Shown here: piece after piece, positions 30,801 through 38,651 of the stretch | Layout: each line of letters begins with the position of its first letter | Position numbering within the stretch: position 1 is the stretch's first letter | Assembly: GCF_014648315.1 (NCBI RefSeq) | Contig: NZ_BMQW01000003.1 | Location: forward strand, 1-64,000 | Source of the DNA: Shewanella ulleungensis | GTDB taxonomy: Bacteria; Pseudomonadota; Gammaproteobacteria; Enterobacterales; Shewanellaceae | Direction of reading: 5' to 3' | Length of the DNA stretch: 64,000 nucleotides | Position numbers and translations under genes: made by a program | The notes under the pieces: model-generated | The model's database searches: none | Seen by the model: the letters and a program-made list of their open reading frames with translations, nothing else | Told to the model about the DNA's origin: nothing

Positions 30801-31088
30801 CGAAAATGAGTACAGGGTATCAATGCCTTTAATTTCAGAAATAATCTGCTCAGCTGGAAGGGTGACTTGATTTTCAACTTCAGTTGGCGTTGCCCCTGGA
30901 TAAGGAATGAATACATCAGCAAAGGTCACATCGATTTGTGGCTCTTCTTCCTTAGGGGTAATGATGACCGCAAAAATACCCAGCAATAAACCCAATATTG
31001 CTAATAGAGGTGTGATTGCACTGTGTTGAAATGCACTGGCGATTTTTCCAGATATGCCTAAATGGGATGAGCGCTCTGAAGGTGTCAT
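27846..31088 (-). CDS. RND efflux pump, inner-membrane permease
   Basis: A 1080-residue AcrB-like transporter, member of a tripartite proton-driven efflux system. Twelve membrane segments and two large periplasmic loops are visible. The N-terminal PKEEEPQIDVTFADVFIPYPGA and the segment IFSIGILVDDAIVVVENIHRHM (proton-relay aspartates in TM4) mark the family. It is closer to the divergent RND permeases that lack close AcrB identity than to multidrug AcrB. The start is the ATG three bases after the adaptor stop, with its Shine-Dalgarno inside the adaptor gene. No outer-membrane channel gene is adjacent. The substrate is unknown; downstream DUF2892 and rhodanese genes hint at a sulfur link. Confidence 0.92.
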   Translation of the reverse strand: MTPSERSSHLGISGKIASAFQHSAITPLLAILGLLLGIFAVIITPKEEEPQIDVTFADVFIPYPGATPTEVENQVTLPAEQIISEIKGIDTLYSFSQPDGALIIAIFDVGVPRDEAVVNLYNQLYSNSDKFNYAAGIGEPLIKPRGIDDVPIVGLTLWSKDPSMTAEQLTSVASVVETELKRIPGTREIYSQGQHELVLNVRLDPIKMNSYGIAFTDISSALQDNNQTSALGSLTQYNQEIKLKTGEFLRNVDDVKNLLIKVNQTTTTGAAGVVYLSDIADIQLQSDIPKQSVWHVNQQGSYPAVTIAIGKQAGQNAVDIANAVLAKVEAVNNVLIPDNVEVAISRNYGQTAGDKSNTLIFKLIFATSAVVLLVLFTMGLRESAVVGIAIIITLAITLFASWAWGFTLNRISLFALIFSIGILVDDAIVVVENIHRHMALSNKPISELIPHAVDEVGGPTILATFTVIAALLPMAFVSGLMGPYMSPIPINASMGMLISLLIAFIMTPWLSSHLLKPHKHHSNDEPGVEQETALTRFFTKMMSPFLIGEHAAKARKGLALIIMLLIAVAIALPVFQAVVLKMLPFDNKSEFQVMVDMPEGTPVEQTQRVLQDLSQYLTSVEEIEHIQLYSGTHAPMNFNGLVRHYFLRSSQELGDIQVNLVDKKHRDRDSHTIASSVREPLQRIALQYNANIKIVEVPPGPPVWSPIVAEVYAPTTQLREQAANDLLQRFKNTEYVVDMDIFLPAQQQQWQVVIDRSKARLLGVSYSSIIDAINSAVNGNDASYLHLEQRKHPTPIRLQVDEAAKVNLQQVLQLRVASQSGAQIALTELVSVKQQAIDAPIVHKNMVPMIMVVADMAGPTGSPLYGMFDMVSQINHETEQGELNYPIEQHLVNQPDGLTDVAILWDGEWKITYETFRDMGIAYAVGMIAIYLLVVGQFKSYIVPLVIMAPIPLTIIGVMPGHALLGAQFTAPSMIGMIALAGIIVRNSILLVDFINQQTAAGVPFEQAVIHSGAVRAKPIMLTAMAAIIGALFIIDDPIFNGLAISLIFGIFISTILTLIVIPVLYFSVMKSKMAAKITQ

Positions 31089-31091
31089 AAA

Positions 31092-32144
31092 TTACTCCTT
31101 CACCTTAGCGACATTGGCATTAATTAAGTATTGTGCCGCGTCGATGATGATTTCGTCCGATGGCATTAAACCTGAAAGCACTTCAGCTTGTTGCTTGGTG
31201 CTATCCATAAAACCTAGCCGCACTTGATTGAGCACAATGTTGTCACCTTTTTTACGGAATACCGAGGTGAGATCTCCCACTTGATGAATAGCAGATATAG
31301 GAATGAATAAGCTTGGTTGACTAGTTTGCTCAAACAATACTTTTACCCATTGGCCAACAAGGTTGTCTGTGTCGTTTGGGTTGATGAAATTGACTCTTAC
31401 AGCATGGCTATGAGTGAGTTGATCGGCAAAGTTAAATGGATTGATCTCGGTAGTCGAGATCACTTTGCCATCGGCTAATTGAATACGGACACTCTCAAGT
31501 TGTTGAATCTGAATTAAGTCTTGCTGTGATACTTGAAATACGACTCTAAGATGTTGAGTATCATAACCAGAAAATAGCGCCTGACCGTATGAAATGGTTT
31601 CGCCTTGTTCTACAAAACGCTGGGTAACACGACCACTAAAAGGGGCGCTCACAATCGTGTAATTTAAGCTTTCTTTGGCTTTAATAAGTTGTGCTTTAGC
31701 ACTGCTTACAGCTTGTGCGGATGATTTTGCTTTTGCTGTCGCTTCGTCCATTGCACCTTTTGATATGGCGCCTTTTGGAAATAATTCTTTATAACGCGTG
31801 TATTGTGCTTGAGCTTCGCTATTTACCGCTTCAGCTTTAGCCAGCTCAGCTTCTGCTCCTGCGAGCTCAGCACCTTGTTCCTTATTGGTTATTTCAAGTA
31901 ATGCTGCGCCTTGAGGCACTAAATCATTCACGTCGTAATGAATATTGATAATGCGACCAGAAGTTTGTGCAGATACCGTAGCGGCTTTTACTGCTTCTAC
32001 TTTTGCGTCAAATACGCGTGGTTGTGCATGATTAGAATATTGCAACGTGACCGTATCAAACGCCTCAGATGCCGCAAATATCGGAAAAGAAATAGCAGTG
32101 CATATAGCACCAATGAACGAGAGCGATGTGAGTAACCGAGACAT
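31092..32144 (-). CDS. RND efflux periplasmic adaptor (membrane fusion protein)
   Basis: A 350-residue HlyD/AcrA-like adaptor. It has a signal peptide or anchor (1-24), a lipoyl half-motif (VSAQTSGRIINIHYDVNDLV), an alpha-hairpin rich in Ala/Glu/Lys (about 90-155), the second lipoyl half (TIVSAPFSGRVTQRFVEQGE), then beta-barrel and membrane-proximal domains. It links the RND pump to an outer-membrane channel encoded elsewhere. It is the first gene of the four-gene unit, so the promoter should lie just upstream, facing away from fadL's terminator. Confidence 0.92.
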   Translation of the reverse strand: MSRLLTSLSFIGAICTAISFPIFAASEAFDTVTLQYSNHAQPRVFDAKVEAVKAATVSAQTSGRIINIHYDVNDLVPQGAALLEITNKEQGAELAGAEAELAKAEAVNSEAQAQYTRYKELFPKGAISKGAMDEATAKAKSSAQAVSSAKAQLIKAKESLNYTIVSAPFSGRVTQRFVEQGETISYGQALFSGYDTQHLRVVFQVSQQDLIQIQQLESVRIQLADGKVISTTEINPFNFADQLTHSHAVRVNFINPNDTDNLVGQWVKVLFEQTSQPSLFIPISAIHQVGDLTSVFRKKGDNIVLNQVRLGFMDSTKQQAEVLSGLMPSDEIIIDAAQYLINANVAKVKE

Positions 32145-32244
32145 AATGGTTGCACCTATATAAAGTCTATAAGAAAATTCTAATGGACTTTGGTTTTTTA
32201 CGCAATAGGTGTAGTAGAAAAATTTATATATTAGTACAAAGAGA

Positions 32245-32275
32245 TATAAAAAAACCGCCTATGAAAAGGCGGTTT
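32245..32275 (-). terminator. Terminator of fadL
   Basis: AAACCGCCT and AGGCGGTTT form the stem. On the minus strand it runs into TTTTTTTATATC. It lies about 80 bases after the fadL stop. Confidence 0.82.
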
Positions 32276-32291
32276 AGCGAGATACATCATA

Positions 32292-32322
32292 AAGTGATAA
32301 GTCACATTCTTACTTATCACTT
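32292..32322. other. Second hairpin after fadL
   Basis: AAGTGATAAGT and ACTTATCACTT are perfect 11-base arms with a 9-base loop. There is no T run. It precedes the true terminator and may protect the fadL 3' end. Confidence 0.5.
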
Positions 32323-32354
32323 CTGTATGTTAGGCATTTAATATGCCGGTAGAC

Positions 32355-33638
32355 TTAAAAACTATAGTTGTACTGCACAGAGTAATACACAGCATTTGAG
32401 CGCGTGTGTGCTGAAATCTCGCTGTCTAATCCCGTTACCATAGGTAAGATTGCACTGTCTTCTAATACGGTAACATCTTCACCGCGAACAAATGCAATAC
32501 CAAAATCCACACTAGATTTATTAGTCAAATCATAGCTGACACCTGCGGTATACCAAGTACGATCAGAATCTGGGATTGAAAGTGATGAGTGCTGATCAAC
32601 AACACCTTCATCTGATGCAATACCTGCACGTAAAGTCCAATCTTCACTTAGGTTGTATGTCGCCCCTAAGCTAAGGAACCATGAGTCTTTCCAGTGATAT
32701 TCTTTTAAATCAGTTTGTGCAACACCGTTATCGCCATCGATAACTTCGATCCGGTCAAACTTGCTCCAATTGGTCCATTGTGCGGTGTAATGCACTGCAA
32801 AATCATTAGTTAGCTGGTGGAAGCCGGCAAACTGAGCAATATCAGCAATTGGGATATCAATTTCGTTATATTCAGAATAAGCATAATTAACATCACCTTT
32901 AGCGGTTAATGTAGGGCTTAAACGATAGCTGAGGCCAAAACGATTATTTTCATTCATTTCATACACAACACCAGCGATACCGCCTAAAGCCCAACCATCG
33001 GCTTCAACGTCAACAATACTGCCTATTTGTGTGTTTTGTGTGGTACGAGTTAAGGTACCGCTGCCATAAACTGCATCAAGACCTAAACCTAAGCTCCATT
33101 GCTCGCTTATACGGTATGACACGCTGGTATTTAAGTTAATGGTGACCACTTCGGTGTTACCGAGTAAGTCCACCGGTGTTGGCAATGGCACTGCATTACC
33201 GCCAACGGTTGGTGTTCTGTCGGCTAATGAGGTTAAATCTGTACCCGTACCGTAATTACTAAATGCAGCAACACCAAAAGCCCACTTATCATCGATTGGG
33301 TTAATATAATAAAAATTTGGGATGACTTTTGAGTCTGCAGCATCGTGCTCGCTGCCATAGTCAACATCTTGGCCGCCATACGAACCCGTTACATTAGAAA
33401 CAGACACATCGATATCGGCGTACACGGCACCTAAAGATAATGAGGTGTTATCAAATAATGCCATTGCTGCTGGGTTACGTGATAACACTGAAGCATTGTC
33501 GGCAATAACAGCATCGCCAGCCATTGCACGGCCAATACCTGTTGCTGATTGGCTATTTAGTTGAAAGCCTGCTGCAGAAGCTTGGGCGCTAGCAAGCAAC
33601 ACTGCTGTAGCAAGAAGAGTCTTGTTGAACTTATTCAT
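32355..33638 (-). CDS. fadL: Outer-membrane long-chain fatty acid transporter (FadL family)
   Basis: A 427-residue outer-membrane beta barrel. The ATG at 33638 gives a clear signal peptide (MNKFNKTLLATAVLLASAQA, cut before SAAGFQL), with GGGAA upstream; the frame stays open for 35 codons further. The mature start AGFQLNSQSATGIGRAMAGDA with NPAAMALFDN is the plug signature of FadL, where the NPA motif lies in the hatch. The protein ends in YNYSF, the aromatic terminus typical of barrels. It imports long-chain fatty acids; a candidate FadR site lies upstream. Confidence 0.9.
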   Translation of the reverse strand: MNKFNKTLLATAVLLASAQASAAGFQLNSQSATGIGRAMAGDAVIADNASVLSRNPAAMALFDNTSLSLGAVYADIDVSVSNVTGSYGGQDVDYGSEHDAADSKVIPNFYYINPIDDKWAFGVAAFSNYGTGTDLTSLADRTPTVGGNAVPLPTPVDLLGNTEVVTINLNTSVSYRISEQWSLGLGLDAVYGSGTLTRTTQNTQIGSIVDVEADGWALGGIAGVVYEMNENNRFGLSYRLSPTLTAKGDVNYAYSEYNEIDIPIADIAQFAGFHQLTNDFAVHYTAQWTNWSKFDRIEVIDGDNGVAQTDLKEYHWKDSWFLSLGATYNLSEDWTLRAGIASDEGVVDQHSSLSIPDSDRTWYTAGVSYDLTNKSSVDFGIAFVRGEDVTVLEDSAILPMVTGLDSEISAHTRSNAVYYSVQYNYSF

Positions 33639-34024
33639 TATTATTTCCCATTTATTATGACTGTGATGAACAAGAGTTAACTTGTTGGACCACTCACAGC
33701 GTAAAGTCTGAGGCATCTTAGGTAAGTGATATGCTACTAACAACTCCGACCAGATGTTAGTTATTGTTAATATTAAGTTAATTATGCTTTGTGACTGTAT
33801 CCTAGGTGTTTGATAGCATGGCAGTATATGTAAATATGCTTTGCTCGCATTTTCAATTAATTAATTAATTAAAAAATATTCATTTATACAAAATGTAATA
33901 TAAACGTTAAAAAACAGGAGGGTAAATTAAGCTGACTTAATAGATGGGATGTGGCAACACAACCTCATGACGAGATTGCGTTACCCAAGCGATGTTAATT
34001 GATGAATCGCCATTTACTATTACT
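33639..34024. other. Intergenic stretch between putP and fadL
   Basis: 386 AT-rich bases with the fadL leader, promoter and FadR-like site at the left, and the putP 3' flank at the right. No gene is recognised. I see no putP terminator with a good T run here. Confidence 0.5.
33740..33755. promoter_or_regulatory. Candidate FadR operator upstream of fadL
   Basis: On the minus strand the site reads ATCTGGTCGGAGTTGT, 102 bases before the fadL start. The left half ATCTGGTCGGA agrees with the FadR consensus (A-T/G-CTGGT-A/C-C/G-GACCA), while the right half is degenerate. Match quality is judged by eye from the known consensus. Confidence 0.4.
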
Positions 34025-35482
34025 TTATGATTTTAAAGAGGTATTGAAGTTATCAAAGTCAGTCATTGTTTTAGGCGTCGGTGGTGACAGCTTACTCACA
34101 ACAACGCCAACTAATGTCGCCAATATAAAGCCTGGCACGATTTCATATAAATCGAATATGCCGCCAGTAAGTTGTTTCCATATCACAACGGTAACAGCCC
34201 CAACAAGAATCGTTAATACGGCACCATTACGGCTATAGCCACGCCAAAACAATGACAATATAACCACAGGTCCAAATGCAGCACCAAACCCAGCCCAAGC
34301 GTAACTCACTAAACCTAATACACTACTGGCAGGGTTTAATGCCACAATGCCAGCCACTAAGGCAATTGCTATAACACCAAAGCGTCCTACCAGCATCAAC
34401 TCTTTGTCGCTAGCTTTAGGGCGTAACCATTTAAGGTAAAAGTCTTCAGTGATTACGCTTGAACAAACCAGCAGTTGTGAGTCAATCGTACTCATAATAG
34501 CCGATAAAATTGCCGCAATCAGCAAGCCTCCAATCCACGGGTTAAATGCAATATGAGCTAAGTTAATGAAAACCGTTTCAGCGTTTTCTAACGGCTCTGC
34601 GGCAAAGTACAAACTGCCAGCAATACCTGTTGCTAATGCACCAATTAAGGATAAGATCATCCAGCTCATGGCGATACGGCGAGATAGCACCAAATCTTTT
34701 GGATCGCCAATGGCCATAAAACGAGACAAGATATGCGGCTGCCCAAAATAACCTAAGCCCCAGGCCAATAAAGACACTAAGCCTAAAACCGTGGTGTTGT
34801 CGTTAATAAATGACAGCATCGCAGGGTCTATTTTTTCAAAACCAACTTGTGTATCCGGTTGGCTAAATATGGCAACTGGGACAATTATCAAGGCTAATAA
34901 CATTAAACAACCTTGGAAAAAGTCAGTCCAACTAACAGCAAAAAAACCACCCACGAACGTGTATGACACAATAATGAACGAGCCGATAACTAACGCGACG
35001 GTATAATCGAGGCCGAAGACTTTTTCAAATAATATTGCGCCACCGACCATGCCAGAAGATGCATAAAATGTGAAAAATACCAGAATCGTCACAGCAGAGA
35101 CTAACCTTAATAAACCATGGCTGTCGTTAAAGCGGTTTTCGAAAAAGTCGGGCAGTGTGAGGGCGTTATCTGCCATCTGGGTGTATATACGTAAGCGTTT
35201 GGCGACAAATAACCAGTTTAACCATGCACCGAAAATCAATCCAAAACCAATCCATGCTTCTCCCAAGCCGCTAAGGTAGACAGCTCCAGGTAAGCCTAAG
35301 AGTAACCAGCCCGACATATCGGAGGCACCTACGCTGAGCGCTGTTACTGCAGGGCCCATTTTTCTGCCGCCTAGAATATAGTCGTCAACCGTGTCTGTTT
35401 TACGATAAGCCCAATAGCCTATGCCCATCATTAGCATTAAATATCCAACAAATGTGATGATGATTGGTGTTTGAATTTCCAT
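34025..35482 (-). CDS. putP: Sodium/proline symporter PutP
   Basis: A 485-residue sodium:solute symporter with about thirteen membrane segments. PutP signatures are the start ITFVGYLMLMMGIGYWAYRK, the loop VDDYILGGRKMGPAVTALSVGASDMSGWLLLGLPG (sodium site, Asp and Ser in the second helix) and the mid-protein LSAIMSTIDSQLLVCSSVITEDFY. It imports proline with Na+ as carbon/nitrogen source or osmoprotectant. No putA neighbour is present, so the catabolic gene lies elsewhere. The gene is monocistronic. Confidence 0.94.
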   Translation of the reverse strand: MEIQTPIIITFVGYLMLMMGIGYWAYRKTDTVDDYILGGRKMGPAVTALSVGASDMSGWLLLGLPGAVYLSGLGEAWIGFGLIFGAWLNWLFVAKRLRIYTQMADNALTLPDFFENRFNDSHGLLRLVSAVTILVFFTFYASSGMVGGAILFEKVFGLDYTVALVIGSFIIVSYTFVGGFFAVSWTDFFQGCLMLLALIIVPVAIFSQPDTQVGFEKIDPAMLSFINDNTTVLGLVSLLAWGLGYFGQPHILSRFMAIGDPKDLVLSRRIAMSWMILSLIGALATGIAGSLYFAAEPLENAETVFINLAHIAFNPWIGGLLIAAILSAIMSTIDSQLLVCSSVITEDFYLKWLRPKASDKELMLVGRFGVIAIALVAGIVALNPASSVLGLVSYAWAGFGAAFGPVVILSLFWRGYSRNGAVLTILVGAVTVVIWKQLTGGIFDLYEIVPGFILATLVGVVVSKLSPPTPKTMTDFDNFNTSLKS

Positions 35483-35563
35483 ATATCGTCCAGTGAGTTA
35501 TTTTTATGGGCGCAATCCTAGCAGAAGTCTGATCTTGTTCACACTTTGATTTTTTTCATGATC

Positions 35564-35600
35564 AAAAAAATCCGCTATTCAAGGAAATAGCGGATTTTTA
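35564..35600 (-). terminator. Terminator of the sigma/anti-sigma pair
   Basis: AAATCCGCTATT and AATAGCGGATTT pair around a short loop, with T runs outside on both strands. It lies between the putP start and the anti-sigma stop, so its main use is to end the sigma operon on minus. Confidence 0.85.
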
Positions 35601-35617
35601 GTGATACAGCTTCAGTA

Positions 35618-36325
35618 TTAAATAAAGGTGTTTTCGACTTCTTTTTTGACAAAATCAAGGTCTGAAGCTGGCTCGCCGACCAATACCATATAGGCGTCTG
35701 CTGTTTGAAAACTTTGTCCTTTGTATTGTTCGTCAGCAAAAGCTTCTTCTAATACCATGCGACTTTCAACAGGTACAATGAACAAAGTGACTTTATTACC
35801 TAATTCATCCGCCATGACCAAGTGCAGTGATTTTACTCCTTGGAAGTCACAGTATGAGGTATAGAACACTCGTCCTGGTTGTTTGATGAATTTAGAGTCG
35901 CTCAGACCTTTCAGGCTAGCTAGCTTAAAATTAACATCATTAAAGCCAATATCTTGATCCATCACTAATGCTTTGGTTTCATGATGAACATGCGCTAGTG
36001 AGTTCTCAGATAAATTCACCGGGGTAAACCGCAACATACTAAAACTGACACCTACAACAAAGGCAACTGATGCCGCCATAGCCATCATATAACGGCCACG
36101 CTTTTTGGTCTGCTGATGTTGACTTAATTGCTGTCGTAAAAGCAATTTATCAGCCAAACCTTCAGGCACATCAATAGTTAATGCCTGAGTCAGTTTTTGG
36201 TCAAATGCTTTTAGGTCTTTGACAAATTTCGCATCGTCTTCATTTTCAGCAAGGTGCGCTAAAAACTCGTCGGATTGATTATTCGGGTCGCCGTATGCTT
36301 GACGACGAAATTGTAGATCATCCAT
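35618..36325 (-). CDS. Membrane anti-sigma factor, DUF3379 family
   Basis: A 235-residue protein with a cytoplasmic N-terminus (1-76), one membrane helix (about 79-97) and a periplasmic C-terminal domain. The N-terminus MDDLQFRRQAYGDPN and length fit DUF3379, found beside ECF sigma factors in marine gammaproteobacteria. Its start overlaps the sigma gene by eight bases, the usual coupling of a sigma factor and its inhibitor. The single periplasmic Cys (TSYCDFQGVKS) could sense a redox or metal signal, which is inference. Confidence 0.88.
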   Translation of the reverse strand: MDDLQFRRQAYGDPNNQSDEFLAHLAENEDDAKFVKDLKAFDQKLTQALTIDVPEGLADKLLLRQQLSQHQQTKKRGRYMMAMAASVAFVVGVSFSMLRFTPVNLSENSLAHVHHETKALVMDQDIGFNDVNFKLASLKGLSDSKFIKQPGRVFYTSYCDFQGVKSLHLVMADELGNKVTLFIVPVESRMVLEEAFADEQYKGQSFQTADAYMVLVGEPASDLDFVKKEVENTFI

Positions 36326-36881
36326 TTGATTGACCTCTTACCTCTGGTGTTTCTAATGCTTCTTTTAATTGGTTTCTAGCTCTGAATAAGCGCGTCATAA
36401 CCGTATTGCGGTTCAACTCGAGCATGTCGGCTATTTCATCGCCACTAAATCCACCAATCAGTTGCAATAACAAAGGTTCTCGGTATTCGATATCGAGTTT
36501 ACCTATTTGGCGACGAAGCCAATATTGTTCTGTTTCATCTTCATTACTTGAGGAAAATACATCTTCAAGTAATTCTTGCTCAACATCACTATAGTCAAAT
36601 TGTTTACGCTCAAAACGTCTGGCATTTTCCCGTCGTAAGATGGTAATGAGCCACGCTTTTGCTGCTTTATCATCTTTTAAAGAGTCTAAAGCACGCCACG
36701 CTCGTAAGAACGTTTCTTGAGTGATATCTTCAGCAACATGCTTATCTCCGCATAGCCAAAAGGCGTAACGGAAAATGTCTGTATGAAGTGCCCTGACAAG
36801 GCTATCGTATCGTCGTTGTTTTGTTACCATGTCAGATAAGACCGCGACATCAGTCTTTTTCTTTCGTAGGGATCCGAACAT
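36318..36881 (-). CDS. ECF RNA polymerase sigma factor
   Basis: A 187-residue group IV sigma factor. Region 2 (about 25-95) contains HTDIFRYAFWLCGDKHVAEDITQETFLRAWRAL and region 4 (about 125-180) contains REPLLLQLIGGFSGDEIADML with the helix-turn-helix NTVMTRLFRAR. Regions 1.1 and 3 are absent, as expected. It is transcribed together with the overlapping DUF3379 anti-sigma gene. The signal and regulon are not visible here. A short palindrome TTTAACT/AGTTAAA lies immediately upstream. Confidence 0.92.
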   Translation of the reverse strand: MFGSLRKKKTDVAVLSDMVTKQRRYDSLVRALHTDIFRYAFWLCGDKHVAEDITQETFLRAWRALDSLKDDKAAKAWLITILRRENARRFERKQFDYSDVEQELLEDVFSSSNEDETEQYWLRRQIGKLDIEYREPLLLQLIGGFSGDEIADMLELNRNTVMTRLFRARNQLKEALETPEVRGQSNG

Positions 36882-37019
36882 TTTTTAACTTTTTTTAGTT
36901 AAACATGTCCAATAGCTTAAAAAGCCCGAGCGGCAATAGCAAGATAAATCACCTCAGCACCATAGTTAGTGACTTTCTCAATCATCACGATAGCACTGAG
37001 GTGAAAGATTTAACCGTCA

Positions 37020-38651
37020 TTAGGGATTTAAGTCCGCAATGAGGGATGTTGAATTGGAGTGAGGCTTTTCTTTATACGCCAAGATGGCATCCATCAATGA
37101 TTTTTTATCCATCGCTTGAGGCTGACGGCTGTATTTGTCGGCTTGCAGTTTATTAATAGCAAGCGCTAAAGCAGGCGATAATCCACTGATTTGGGTTAAG
37201 GTCATTGATGTACCACAGCGTTCGCTAAAATAGGCCTGTACCGCCGTAATGGCTGCGCTGCTGTCATTTCTATCACATGCATGAATAATAGCGTTTAAGC
37301 CAGTAGTGGCTGTTTTTCTCTGTGTAGTAGTCTGCTCTGTATTCGCATTTCGATTGAACGAGTAACTTGCCGCGACAGCTCTGCGCCATAAGACGAGTGT
37401 GATTAACCACAATAACGCAAACACAGCACTCACTATTGGCCAGTATTCATTAGTTGTTGTTGAGCTGAAACTATCTGCAGCAGGAATATCGGCAGTGGTT
37501 GCGCTACTGCCTATTACAGTGATTGTGCGTTGTGGCAAAGTGGCAAACTGTTGCTTTTTAAGATGTGGGTTCCACCATGGCACGCGAATTTCTGGCAGGA
37601 CATATGTCCCTGGCTTTGTCGGTACGATGGCGGTAGTCAGGCTATATTGCGACACGACTTGATTGTCACGTACAAACGTTTGTCTAACAGGTTTTTCTGG
37701 GTATGATTTTAATCCTTCAGCTAGCGGGATATCAATATCGGGCAGGCTAGTGTCGTCGGTATTAGAGGCAATAAGACTAATGGTACGGGTGATTGGGCTG
37801 CCGACCTCAAATTCAGTGACTTCTTCTGGCCACGTTTCTTTTAATATGGCGATGTCGCTCACCAACCATTTACCTTGATAGCTTGGTGGCGTCGAGTTAA
37901 TTTGAATCACTTCACGCTCGGCTTCTGTTTGCATTGGCCTGCTTTCATTAAAGCCAAACATGCCACCACGACGCTGCGCTTCAACTAATACGTCCCCCGA
38001 GAAGCTGGCCCCATTGATGACGAGCTCGCCAGGAAGATCGGCAATAATGCCATAAGTGCGTTCAATGACTCTAAAGCGACGTCCGTCGAGTATTTCACTG
38101 CCGTCTTTATCTTCGCCAATTTGTTTAATTTGAGCGCCTTCAACGGCTGGCGCACTCAATACGCCACGCTGTAACTCTACTGCTAGATACAATTTAACCT
38201 TGTACGTAATCAATTGGCCAACATACGCTTCTGAAGCATTGGTGTGTACTTTAATAAAGACATTTTGTACTTCATCTGCTGATGCGCCTGATGGCATCAC
38301 TTTTAAAGCAATAGGTTTTGAGCTGACATCTTTAATATTAAAAGCCGGAATGATGACTGTGCCAGTTGATTTTGGTGACAGTAATACTTGCCAGCGAGTT
38401 TCGCGCGTGGTGTCAAAGTTAACCATTTTAGTGCTGCGACCAACACTTGTTCTGCCAACAATAAAATCATCAAGCAGGATTGAGGTGTCGAGTGCGCCGG
38501 CATTGAGGTCGTCATCAGCCACGATATCAAGCACAAAATATTCACCTTCAGCCACGGGATTTCTATCGACTGTGGCTTGTATTTGGCTAAGTGCAAAGGC
38601 GGGTGAAGCAATAATAAATAGCAATAGGCTAAATAGAGTTCTGATTACCAC
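37020..38651 (-). CDS. BatD-like protein
   Basis: A 543-residue envelope protein. The signal peptide (about 1-20, ending PAFA) is followed by a long periplasmic beta-rich region with repeated Ig-like blocks (FVLDIVADDDLNAG, VFIKVHTNASEAYVGQLITYKVKL), one membrane helix near 410-430, and a short cytoplasmic tail. This is the BatD (Bacteroides aerotolerance) pattern. It is the last gene of the moxR-bat unit and overlaps the BatB/C gene by seven bases. Its role is thought to be assembly or scaffolding at the envelope; no enzyme motif is present. Confidence 0.88.
   Translation of the reverse strand: MVIRTLFSLLLFIIASPAFALSQIQATVDRNPVAEGEYFVLDIVADDDLNAGALDTSILLDDFIVGRTSVGRSTKMVNFDTTRETRWQVLLSPKSTGTVIIPAFNIKDVSSKPIALKVMPSGASADEVQNVFIKVHTNASEAYVGQLITYKVKLYLAVELQRGVLSAPAVEGAQIKQIGEDKDGSEILDGRRFRVIERTYGIIADLPGELVINGASFSGDVLVEAQRRGGMFGFNESRPMQTEAEREVIQINSTPPSYQGKWLVSDIAILKETWPEEVTEFEVGSPITRTISLIASNTDDTSLPDIDIPLAEGLKSYPEKPVRQTFVRDNQVVSQYSLTTAIVPTKPGTYVLPEIRVPWWNPHLKKQQFATLPQRTITVIGSSATTADIPAADSFSSTTTNEYWPIVSAVFALLWLITLVLWRRAVAASYSFNRNANTEQTTTQRKTATTGLNAIIHACDRNDSSAAITAVQAYFSERCGTSMTLTQISGLSPALALAINKLQADKYSRQPQAMDKKSLMDAILAYKEKPHSNSTSLIADLNP

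Noticed and set aside
33639..33743. A 35-residue N-terminal extension of FadL
   Set aside because: It would bury the signal peptide. The ATG at 33638 has GGGAA and gives a standard signal peptide, and the extension contains the promoter-like region.
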